The notes below the pieces were generated by a model. That model saw only the letters and a list, made by a program, of their open reading frames with translations, was not told the DNA's origin and did not search any database. Position numbers and translations under genes: made by a program. This document shows positions 1 to 4,672 of a DNA stretch of 53,248 nt, one piece after another. The first letter of the stretch is position 1, and each line of letters begins with the position of its first letter. The stretch is from a virus. The stretch is from positions 1 through 53,248 of the IMG/VR virus record IMGVR_UViG_3300049489_000151, one strand, 5' to 3'.

Positions 1-49
1 TGATGAGCCTTGTGGCCCGGTAATCAGCCGGATTGGATCAGGGGTCCCC

Positions 50-124
50 TGGTACCCCCGGTGGGAATCGAACCCACGTCAGCTGGTTAAGAGCCAGCTG
101 CTACAACCACTCAGCTACGGAGGC
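50..124 (-). tRNA. tRNA-Lys (CTT)
   Basis: A complete cloverleaf reads on the minus strand. The acceptor is GCCTCCG with CGGGGGT, the anticodon loop is CTCTTAA on a GCTGG/CCAGC stem, and the T-arm is GTGGG-TTCGATT-CCCAC. The 3' CCA is encoded at 50-52. It is the last complete tRNA before the left edge of the window. Confidence 0.95.
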
Positions 125-205
125 ATGTGGGAGAGTTACGGTCCCCCCGCCGCCACACAAGCCGGTACCAGCTTGCACGGTGGAGACCAGAAGTCTCCAT
201 CTCAG

Positions 206-288
206 TCCTGCGGGAGCGAATCGAACACTCATTGCCATAACGACGGCTGTTTTACAGACAGCTTCCAGGACCACCCAGAATCCGCAGG
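206..288 (-). tRNA. tRNA-Tyr (GTA)
   Basis: The acceptor stem CCTGCGG/CCGCAGG is perfect. The anticodon loop is CTGTAAA, giving GTA. A long variable arm of about 17 bases fits the class II shape expected of bacterial tRNA-Tyr. CCA is not encoded. Confidence 0.92.
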
Positions 289-359
289 TTGAGAAGGGCT
301 GCAGTCACCTGCTTTGGATAGGGTGCCCTTCATACCCCACCTGGCTTTAGGGACCAGAG

Positions 360-438
360 CGGAAGGTGGAGGAATCGAACCCCCGCCCAAAGACGTAGCT
401 AGCTAGCAACCAGCTTGTGCGCCATGCACACACCTTCC
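360..438 (-). tRNA. tRNA-Ser (GCT)
   Basis: The acceptor GGAAGGT/ACCTTCC is perfect. The anticodon loop TTGCTAG gives GCT. A long variable arm and discriminator G73 are the expected serine identity features. CCA is not encoded. Confidence 0.92.
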
Positions 439-440
439 AT

Positions 441-560
441 TTACCCCTTACGGGATCTAATGACGTTCTGCCCCCCAGATCTGGGGGCGAACTTCACTGT
501 TGACTCGTACTTCTTGTATTTCTTGATGGTGGGGTGCGTCTTGTAGACCTTGCCCCCCAT
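441..560 (-). CDS. Possible small basic protein between tRNA genes
   Basis: A 39-codon reading frame starts at ATG 558-560 and fills the gap between tRNA-Glu and tRNA-Ser. The product would be lysine- and arginine-rich (it contains KKYKKYE and ends RSRKG). AGGT lies nine bases before the ATG as a weak ribosome site. A longer version starts at 587, but that ATG is only two bases from the end of tRNA-Glu. I recognise no family. The protein-like composition and the lack of other content make it plausible, not certain. Confidence 0.35.
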   Translation of the reverse strand: MGGKVYKTHPTIKKYKKYESTVKFAPRSGGQNVIRSRKG

Positions 561-589
561 TGCTGTACCTACGTGTCCTTTGTTCATAG

Positions 590-661
590 TACCCCCACGG
601 AGAGTCGAACTCCGTCCCAGAGCTTGAAAGGCTCTTATCCTAACCGATAGACGATGGGGGC
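590..661 (-). tRNA. tRNA-Glu (TTC)
   Basis: The acceptor GCCCCCA/TGGGGGT pairs throughout. The anticodon loop CTTTCAA sits on AGAGC/GCTCT, and the T-arm is CGGAG-TTCGACT-CTCCG. CCA is not encoded. Confidence 0.94.
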
Positions 662-881
662 ATGCAGCTTGGCCAACCACCAGTTCAATACACCGGCAGT
701 AACGTTGTCGAGAAATAGCTCTACTGACGCTAGCTGGCTTGACGAGCGCTGTGACCCGATCCTTCCGGTGGAGGGGGCGGATGGCCCCCGCATGCTTGGC
801 CCTGTCGTCCCTGCTGTAAGTGAGGGACTGTCTACCTGAGACTTCGCTCCTTGGAATATGCCCTGGATGGCGTGGTCTTTG

Positions 882-955
882 CGCTCCCACGGGGAATTGA
901 ACCCACGTCTACATCCTTGACAGGGATGCGTGCTAAACCTTCACACTCTGAGAGC
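882..955 (-). tRNA. tRNA-Asp (GTC)
   Basis: The acceptor is GCTCTCA/TGGGAGC and the anticodon loop CTGTCAA sits on CATCC/GGATG. Discriminator G73 fits aspartate. The T-stem (GTGGG against CCCCG) has two mismatches, so the T-arm is weaker than in its neighbours. About 220 bases of untranslated sequence follow before tRNA-Glu; they contain a GGGGGC hairpin but no gene I can support. Confidence 0.88.
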
Positions 956-1052
956 ATGTCTCCCGTTTCGAGACCACGGTGGGAGTGACCGAGTCGCTAC
1001 AACAGAGCAGCAGCACAGCATTACCTGTTGGCCCCTGGTGTCCATCTCTTAG

Positions 1053-1124
1053 AGGATCGTGTGGGAATTGAACCCACGTAGCAGCTTTTGCAGAGCTGTG
1101 CCTGAGCCACTCGGCCAACGATCC
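1053..1124 (-). tRNA. tRNA-Cys (GCA)
   Basis: The acceptor GGATCGT/ACGATCC is perfect. The anticodon loop CTGCAAA sits on CAGCT/AGCTG. Discriminator T73 is the cysteine ident element. T-arm: GTGGG-TTCAATT-CCCAC. Confidence 0.95.
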
Positions 1125-1209
1125 ATGAATGCCCCATTTACCAATTCTTGACGTAGCCATCTGCTTACCCGGCGACATCACCAGGTGGATTGGAGGTGGG
1201 GCCCTCCTG

Positions 1210-1284
1210 TGGTGGTTCCCTGCGGGTTCGAACCGCATCCTTGAGGATTTCAAGCTCATGTGCTTCCAGTTACACCTGAGAACC
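1210..1284 (-). tRNA. tRNA-Phe (GAA)
   Basis: The acceptor GGTTCTC/GGGAACC is followed by an encoded ACCA. The anticodon loop TTGAAAT gives GAA; the innermost pair of its stem is a C-C mismatch. The T-arm TGCGG-TTCGAAC-CCGCA is perfect. Its 5' end abuts the 5' half of the permuted tRNA at 1285-1366, with no base between them. Confidence 0.88.
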
Positions 1285-1366
1285 ATAGCGACCAGCGCTC
1301 TGCCGTTAAGCTACTCCCCCGCTTGCGTCGGGGGAGGCGGGATTCGAACCCGCACCTCTGATCTCG
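1285..1366 (-). tRNA. Candidate circularly permuted tRNA 1 (3' half before 5' half)
   Basis: Reading the minus strand, bases 1366-1329 form a tRNA 3' half: anticodon-stem strand ATCAG, variable AGGT, T-arm GCGGG-TTCGAAT-CCCGC, acceptor CTCCCCC and G73. After an 8-base linker, bases 1320-1285 form a 5' half: acceptor GGGGGAG, TA, D-arm GCTT-AACGGCA-GAGC, G26 and anticodon-stem strand CTGGT. GGGGGAG pairs with CTCCCCC over 7 of 7 positions. CTGGT pairs with ATCAG over 5 of 5 (one G-T), with a sixth C-G possible. No ordinary partner exists for either half. The halves abut tRNA-Pro upstream and tRNA-Phe downstream, so processing of those tRNAs would free both broken ends in the anticodon loop. 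The joined loop would be 10 bases, so the anticodon is not certain. Confidence 0.65.
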
Positions 1367-1437
1367 TCGGGGTGGGGAGAATCGAACTCCCATCCCGTGG
1401 TCCCAAACCACGTGTTATTCCATTTCACTACACCCCG
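1367..1437 (-). tRNA. tRNA-Pro (TGG)
   Basis: The acceptor CGGGGTG/CACCCCG is perfect. The anticodon loop TTTGGGA sits on CGTGG/CCACG. T-arm: TGGGAG with TTCGATT. Discriminator A73, no CCA. Its 3' end touches the first base of the permuted tRNA 3' half. Confidence 0.93.
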
Positions 1438-1442
1438 TAGTG

Positions 1443-1469
1443 GCTGGTTGTTTTACCGGCACAACCAGC
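1443..1469. terminator. Perfect 9-bp hairpin between tRNA-Ala and tRNA-Pro
   Basis: GCTGGTTGT and ACAACCAGC form a perfect stem around a 9-base loop. There is no T-run on either side, so it may be an RNA-processing or stability element and not a classical intrinsic terminator. A second short hairpin (GCC-TTTTA-GGC) follows at once. Confidence 0.4.
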
Positions 1470-1516
1470 AAAGCCTTTTAGGCGGACCCCTCAAATGTGC
1501 ACTATCGGGACCCGTG

Positions 1517-1589
1517 TGGAGTACCTGGGAGTCGAACCCAGATCTACTGATTGCAAGTCAGTCGTGTTAGCCACTGTCACCAGTACCCC
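1517..1589 (-). tRNA. tRNA-Ala (TGC)
   Basis: The acceptor GGGGTAC/GTACTCC pairs with one G-T. The anticodon loop CTTGCAA sits on ACTGA/TCAGT. The T-arm CTGGG-TTCGACT-CCCAG is perfect. Its 5' end directly follows the 5' half of permuted tRNA 2. Confidence 0.92.
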
Positions 1590-1671
1590 ATGCCCCAATA
1601 GCTCTGCCGTTGAGCTTACCTCGCCCCTTCCGGGACTGGGGGAGGATTCGAACCTCCATCCATTGGGTTAG
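1590..1671 (-). tRNA. Candidate circularly permuted tRNA 2 (3' half before 5' half)
   Basis: Minus-strand bases 1671-1633 form a 3' half: anticodon-stem strand CCAAT, variable GGAT, T-arm GGAGG-TTCGAAT-CCTCC and acceptor CCCAGTC. A short linker follows. Bases 1625-1590 form a 5' half: acceptor GGCGAGG, D-arm GCTC-AACGGCA-GAGC and anticodon-stem strand ATTGG. ATTGG/CCAAT pairs 5 of 5, with a sixth G-C. The acceptor pairs at 5 of 7 positions (A-C and G-A mismatches in the middle). The arrangement matches candidate 1: tRNA-Val ends one base before the 3' half, tRNA-Ala starts one base after the 5' half, and the joined loop would again be 10 bases. The acceptor mismatches make it a weaker case than candidate 1. 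Confidence 0.55.
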
Positions 1672-1743
1672 TGCGTGTGACAGGATTCGAACCTGCATCA
1701 CAAAGGGTGTAAACCTTCCGCTCAGCCGTTGAGCTACACACGC
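1672..1743 (-). tRNA. tRNA-Val (TAC)
   Basis: The acceptor GCGTGTG/CACACGC is perfect. D-arm GCTC-AACGGCT-GAGC. The anticodon loop TTTACAC sits on GAAGG/CCTTT. T-arm GCAGG-TTCGAAT-CCTGT. Confidence 0.94.
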
Positions 1744-1747
1744 ATGT

Positions 1748-1856
1748 GACAGAGTCTCGCAGGAGAGGCGAAAGACGACGACGTCTTATATAGATTGGAC
1801 TGCATCACCGAACTACACGCACACCCGAAAGGAATCCGAAGGGGGCGCTCTGTCAT
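1748..1856 (-). ncRNA. Possible structured RNA or degenerate tRNA between tRNA-Arg and tRNA-Val
   Basis: The 8-base arms TGACAGAG and CTCTGTCA close a region of about 105 bases. Inside, near the 3' side, TTCGC-CTCTCCT-GCGAG makes a 5+7+5 hairpin placed like a T-arm but lacking the TTCNA loop. I cannot find an anticodon arm, so it is either a decayed tRNA or a different small RNA. Confidence 0.25.
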
Positions 1857-1866
1857 GTGTAGTTTA

Positions 1867-1938
1867 TGGTGCCCCCGGAAAGAGTCGAACTCTCTGCTCA
1901 AGGTTCGTAGCCTCGATACCCAATCCCTGGGCGGGGGC
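1867..1938 (-). tRNA. tRNA-Arg (ACG)
   Basis: The acceptor GCCCCCG/CGGGGGC is perfect with encoded ACCA. The anticodon loop CTACGAA sits on CGAGG/CCTTG. T-arm AGAG-TTCGACT-CTTT. Confidence 0.93.
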
Positions 1939-1946
1939 ATGTTGAG

Positions 1947-2021
1947 TGCTTCTCGTGGGATTCGAACCCACACTGACTGCGTTTTGAATGCAGTTCCTCT
2001 GCCTAGTTGGGATAGAGAAGC
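1947..2021 (-). tRNA. tRNA, anticodon probably CAA (Leu)
   Basis: The acceptor GCTTCTC/GAGAAGC is perfect and the T-arm is GTGGG-TTCGAAT-CCCAC. The anticodon arm is ACTGC/GCAGT around a 9-base loop ATTCAAAAC; treating the A-C as a mispair leaves TTCAAAA and anticodon CAA. The variable region is only about 5 bases, unlike a normal class II leucine tRNA. Isotype is therefore uncertain. Confidence 0.75.
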
Positions 2022-2027
2022 ATGAAG

Positions 2028-2101
2028 TGCCCCCCCTGGGATTCGAACCCAGACTGCCGTGGGCCTAAACCACGTGCCTCCTGCCTTTGGGCTAGAGGGG
2101 C
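2028..2101 (-). tRNA. tRNA-Leu (TAG), short variable arm
   Basis: The acceptor GCCCCTC/GGGGGGC pairs with one G-T. The anticodon loop TTTAGGC sits on CGTGG/CCACG. The variable region is the five bases GCAGT, so a leucine anticodon sits in a class I body. Confidence 0.85.
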
Positions 2102-2235
2102 AAAGACCCCCGGCCGGAAAGACCGGGGGCATCCCATGTTGACGCTTCACCAAGGTTGCGACCCTTAGTGCTCAACTAGCCGAACCCGTGACCCGTAGGT
2201 CACGTGAACGACACATCCCTAGGGGGAGGGACCGG

Positions 2236-2308
2236 TGCGCCCACTGGGATTCGAACCCAGACTGAGCAGGGTTTAAACCCGCTGCCTCTACCGTTGGACT
2301 ATGGGCGC
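2236..2308 (-). tRNA. tRNA-Leu (TAA), short variable arm
   Basis: The acceptor GCGCCCA/TGGGCGC is perfect. The anticodon loop TTTAAAC sits on GCGGG/CCTGC. T-arm CTGGG-TTCGAAT-CCCAG. The variable region is again short, as in the other two leucine-anticodon tRNAs of this cluster. Confidence 0.86.
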
Positions 2309-2314
2309 ATGTCA

Positions 2315-2385
2315 TGGTCCCGGCACGAGGTTTCGAACCTCGCTGGAATCCGTATGAGAGATACGTGGTCACCAGACCTACCGGG
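2315..2385 (-). tRNA. tRNA, isotype unclear (TCT or CTC)
   Basis: The acceptor CCCGGTA/TGCCGGG is followed by encoded ACCA, and the T-arm CGAGG-TTCGAAA-CCTCG is perfect. The anticodon hairpin CGTAT-CTCTC-ATACG closes too tightly; opening one pair gives TCT (Arg), while keeping T33 gives CTC (Glu). The D-arm is short. It may be a diverging tRNA. Confidence 0.65.
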
Positions 2386-2556
2386 TTATTGCCAGGCTTT
2401 GAGTAGCTAACTCTTCGTGAGGAGGACTAGCTAAGTCCCCTGGCTGCCTCACACACGAACCTTCCCCTTAACCGTGCTGGGTACCCGACACTCGTCTGCC
2501 GGGTGGGCCTGACTACTTAGTCCCAGTCAGGATTGGACTCTGGTAGCTAACCCAGA

Positions 2557-2648
2557 TGGAGGCGGGGGCTGGAATCGAACCAGCGTGTCCTAACGGACCT
2601 GAGGCTTATGAGACCTAGGAGGGAGCACCAACGCCCTTCGTCCCCGAC
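2557..2648 (-). tRNA. tRNA with CAT anticodon and long variable arm
   Basis: The acceptor GTCGGGG/CCCCGCC has one mismatch (T2-C71) and is followed by encoded TCCA. The anticodon loop CTCATAA gives CAT. The T-arm GCTGG-TTCGATT-CCAGC is perfect. Unlike any methionine or isoleucine tRNA, it has a 16-base variable arm with a GTCC-GTTA-GGAC hairpin, which is a serine/leucine/tyrosine feature. The charged amino acid is therefore open. Confidence 0.75.
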
Positions 2649-2694
2649 ATGAGTTTTGAGAGCTACAAGAGGCGCTAACGTGCGCAAACTCGCT

Positions 2695-2785
2695 GACTTG
2701 TCGCCGCTTGAAAGGCAGCCGCTGGGCCAAACAGCTTTACCCCACTCATCTCAGGCGGGGTCGGGGAGTTGAACCCCAGTGTCAT
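2695..2785 (-). tRNA. Possible third rearranged tRNA next to the HNH gene
   Basis: On the minus strand a T-arm TGGGG-TTCAACT-CCCCG with acceptor ACCCCGC (2778-2755) comes first. A 9-base linker follows, and then acceptor GTGGGGT (2745-2739), D-arm GCTG-TTTGGCC-CAGC and a full anticodon arm GCTGC-CTTTCAA-GCGGC (anticodon TTC). The two acceptor strands pair 7 of 7 and no other partner is nearby. Here the break would lie after the anticodon arm, not inside its loop. The HNH gene ends about 60 bases upstream. Confidence 0.4.
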
Positions 2786-2844
2786 GCTAATTGATGCACC
2801 ATTTCCTTGGCGCTCTCAGCACACTCCCGACGTAATGAGCGTCG

Positions 2845-3324
2845 TCACCTCAATAGGTGCGGAGCGTATGTACGCAGTATCGTTTCGGCGTACTCGATCT
2901 TGTCTTCGACTCGCTGTCCTCTGGGCTGCCAACGAGACCACAGCTCTAGGTTCTCAATGCGGTTGTCATTCCTTATACCGTTTTTGTGATGTACTGACTC
3001 GTGCTCGGTAAGGGGGCGACCTAGGTACTGCTCCATCATCCAACGATGTTGGGATACCGTTCTCTTCCTCCAGTTGGCTACTAGGTAGCCGTCTTTGGAC
3101 ACGTACCAAGACGGTTCAGAGGGGACCCTACATGCGGAGCATTGAGAGCTTGTCTTTAGCTTAGGAGTTCCGCAGGTGCAGGTGTCTTTGCGTAGGTGGT
3201 AGTTCTGCTTTCTTCTAGTCGTCCAACAGTCTTTGCACGTACTTGCAAGCCCGTTCTTCTTTCTCGGGTCTTTCCAGAAGTCTTCTTCTGGTTTATCGGT
3301 CAGGCAGTTCTTACAAGTCGTCAT
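2845..3324 (-). CDS. HNH homing-type endonuclease inside the tRNA cluster
   Basis: This is probably a free-standing HNH nuclease of about 159 residues. The N-terminus has a CKNC...CKDC zinc pair and CTCG...CSAC makes a second one. The catalytic part carries HRWMMEQ, then ESVHHKNGIRNDNRIENLEL, the usual HH...N...N core of phage homing endonucleases. I chose the ATG at 3324 because a TACACT -10 box ends 7 bases before it, as in the other leaderless genes here. The gene sits between tRNA-Trp and the rearranged tRNA at 2695-2785. Homing nucleases often target tRNA genes, so it may have caused or spread the rearrangements; that link is inference. Confidence 0.85.
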   Translation of the reverse strand: MTTCKNCLTDKPEEDFWKDPRKKNGLASTCKDCWTTRRKQNYHLRKDTCTCGTPKLKTSSQCSACRVPSEPSWYVSKDGYLVANWRKRTVSQHRWMMEQYLGRPLTEHESVHHKNGIRNDNRIENLELWSRWQPRGQRVEDKIEYAETILRTYAPHLLR

Positions 3325-3331
3325 GGAGACG

Positions 3332-3337
3332 AGTGTA
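3332..3337 (-). promoter_or_regulatory. -10 box for the HNH gene
   Basis: TACACT lies 7 bases before the ATG at 3324. The -35 region is poor (TGCGT at the 17-base position). It lies in the spacer after tRNA-Trp. Confidence 0.4.
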
Positions 3338-3357
3338 ACACTTTCCAAGCCAATACG

Positions 3358-3425
3358 CACCGGTGTCAGGACTCGAACCCGAGTTCATGGTTTTGGAGAC
3401 CAATCAGCTTCCTAAGCGCACCGGT
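3358..3425 (-). tRNA. tRNA-Trp (CCA)
   Basis: The acceptor ACCGGTG/CACCGGT is perfect. The anticodon loop CTCCAAA gives CCA and G73 fits tryptophan. The D-arm is unusually small (GCTT-AGG-AAGC). Confidence 0.9.
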
Positions 3426-3574
3426 ATGTACTAGAGGTTCACGTTCTTGCCTCTAGTGCCAGACATTGCGACCTGGTCTCCTGGTTAGGGAGAGGTAGCC
3501 TGGCTATTTTACATGCCTTCACCACACGTAAGGTACGAACCACCCCCGAAGGGGCCGGGTGTCAATCGTAGTCG

Positions 3575-3655
3575 AGGAGGGTGGAGGAGTCGAACCCCTA
3601 CCGTTAGGTACCCTAGGGTTCAAACCTAGTTGCTCACCTCTGAGCGGCACCCTCC
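3575..3655 (-). tRNA. tRNA-Ser (TGA)
   Basis: The acceptor GGAGGGT/ACCCTCC is perfect. The anticodon loop TTTGAAC sits on CTAGG/CCTAG and a 14-base variable arm is present. Discriminator is T, not the usual G of serine tRNAs. It is the first tRNA of the cluster in transcription order. Confidence 0.92.
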
Positions 3656-3677
3656 GTGCATTTCATTTACTTTGTAC

Positions 3678-3706
3678 ACAGTAACAGAGTGAGTTACTAT
3701 GTGCAA
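3678..3706 (-). promoter_or_regulatory. Possible promoter for the tRNA cluster
   Basis: TTGCAC, a 17-base spacer and TACTGT lie 22 bases upstream of tRNA-Ser. The -35 matches consensus at three positions only. The spacer contains a GTAAC/GTTAC hairpin. Confidence 0.4.
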
Positions 3707-3750
3707 CCCTTTCTTGCACTTTCCTGAAAGATGGCCATCTACCAGGCGTT

Positions 3751-3948
3751 TCAGTCGTCAATGACCCCTAGATTCGTAGACCAGTCCTCTGCATCGGCCC
3801 CCAACTCGTTCACGATGTCGTACATAGCTCTCTGGTCAATGAGCCTTACGATGTCATCGATCGGCAGCGGTTGTAAGTGGTTGATGGTGATGACGATGTT
3901 CGTCTGGTTCTTCGATGTCTTGGCGACGGTGGGGGAGATGGTGAGCAT
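3751..3948 (-). CDS. Hypothetical protein, 65 residues
   Basis: I do not recognise this protein. It is a small soluble sequence with a valine/isoleucine-rich strand (NIVITI) followed by a probable helix and an acidic C-terminus ending GVIDD. Its ATG overlaps the stop of the upstream gene by one base (TGATG), which fixes the start and shows translational coupling. It is the last protein gene of the operon before the tRNA cluster. Confidence 0.7.
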   Translation of the reverse strand: MLTISPTVAKTSKNQTNIVITINHLQPLPIDDIVRLIDQRAMYDIVNELGADAEDWSTNLGVIDD

Positions 3949-4169
3949 CAGTTGACCCTCGGCTTTCCGAACTCTGGTTCCAATACGTTGTGTTGGGGGG
4001 CGCCCCACTCGGCCTCGTACCAAGACATGGTACGACCTTGAGAGCCACAGTTATTGCAGTACCCGGTAGTACTGGAGCTGCCCCAGGTTAGCGAGTGGCA
4101 CTTTACTTCGTAGTTGCAGACACAACAACGAAGTACCCCTTCTACGCCCCAGTACTCGCTGTACGTCAT
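3948..4169 (-). CDS. Small zinc-ribbon protein
   Basis: The 73-residue product has CCVC near residue 16 and CNNC near residue 39, the two knuckles of a zinc ribbon of the kind found in small phage regulators or nucleic-acid-binding proteins. The start at 4169 overlaps the upstream stop as ATGA and GGGAGA precedes it. Between the knuckles lie a serine-rich loop and an aromatic C-terminal part. Function unknown. Confidence 0.7.
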   Translation of the reverse strand: MTYSEYWGVEGVLRCCVCNYEVKCHSLTWGSSSTTGYCNNCGSQGRTMSWYEAEWGAPQHNVLEPEFGKPRVN

Positions 4170-4339
4170 TTCAATCTCCCGTCGAAGTTCCGCTGAGCCT
4201 CGTGGGTGCGTTCCAACACTGGACGTTCCCACTCGTCGGAGGATGGGCCCCCGAATCTCTTGGGCGGCACCGACTTGGCTTTGAGTACGTTTCCGTCCCT
4301 AAAGGCTTGCTTGTCCTGATCTGACCACTTGTTCTTCAC
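4166..4339 (-). CDS. Hypothetical protein, 57 residues
   Basis: The gene starts at a GTG that overlaps the upstream stop (GTGA), so an earlier in-frame start inside the membrane-protein gene is unlikely. The product is charged, with lysine/arginine in the first half and EWERPVLERTHEAQRN near the end. It resembles no family I know. It is coupled on both sides in the operon. Confidence 0.65.
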   Translation of the reverse strand: MKNKWSDQDKQAFRDGNVLKAKSVPPKRFGGPSSDEWERPVLERTHEAQRNFDGRLK

Positions 4340-4635
4340 AGCTTGTCCCCAAAGTATCGCTTGAGATCCTTGTTGTACATGAAGTACAAAGGAGACATGA
4401 GCAGAGCCCACAGCCACAAGACAATGGCGATAGCTTGTCCGAAGCCTGGAGCTGGCCAAGTGACAAAGAGAATGCTTCCCAGCACGGACAGGGTCACGCA
4501 AATTGCCCCCGTGCGGTCACGGTAGTTGCGCAGGTGACGATACCACTGGTCCTCTGTCTGGAGATGACTTGTCCCTAGCCATCGGCTAGGTGTTGGGAGC
4601 GGTCTGCCTGTCGTGGAGTCATAGTACTGTGCCAT
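4336..4635 (-). CDS. Two-helix membrane protein
   Basis: This 99-residue protein has a soluble N-terminus and two adjacent membrane helices (about residues 48-64 and 68-88) with a PAPGFG turn between them. It ends in a short basic tail. The ATG at 4635 lies 7 bases after a TACAGT -10 box with a TTGACA -35, so the mRNA should be leaderless. A GTG three codons upstream is less likely. Small phage membrane proteins of this type are often involved in host interference, but nothing in the sequence assigns a role. Confidence 0.8.
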   Translation of the reverse strand: MAQYYDSTTGRPLPTPSRWLGTSHLQTEDQWYRHLRNYRDRTGAICVTLSVLGSILFVTWPAPGFGQAIAIVLWLWALLMSPLYFMYNKDLKRYFGDKL

Positions 4636-4642
4636 AGGCAGC

Positions 4643-4672
4643 ACTGTACTCCACTACGGTAGCAATTGTCAA
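4643..4672 (-). promoter_or_regulatory. Promoter TTGACA-18-TACAGT, leaderless start
   Basis: TTGACA (4667-4672), an 18-base spacer and TACAGT (4643-4648) end 7 bases before the ATG at 4635. It sits exactly between the end of the reductase gene and the membrane-protein gene. Confidence 0.8.

Noticed and set aside
1-49. A truncated tRNA at the left edge
   Set aside because: GGGGACCCC and a GATC/GATT arm with GG in the loop are suggestive, but the T-arm and 3' half lie outside the window.
441-890. A 149-residue minus-strand protein
   Set aside because: Most of the frame runs through tRNA-Glu and non-coding sequence; only the last part, after the tRNA, looks like protein.
2386-2556. A further tRNA in the spacer before the CAT tRNA
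   Set aside because: There are good inverted repeats (CCTGACT/AGTCAGG around a ten-base loop, CTGGGT/ACCCAG), but no T-arm with TTCNA and no consistent cloverleaf.
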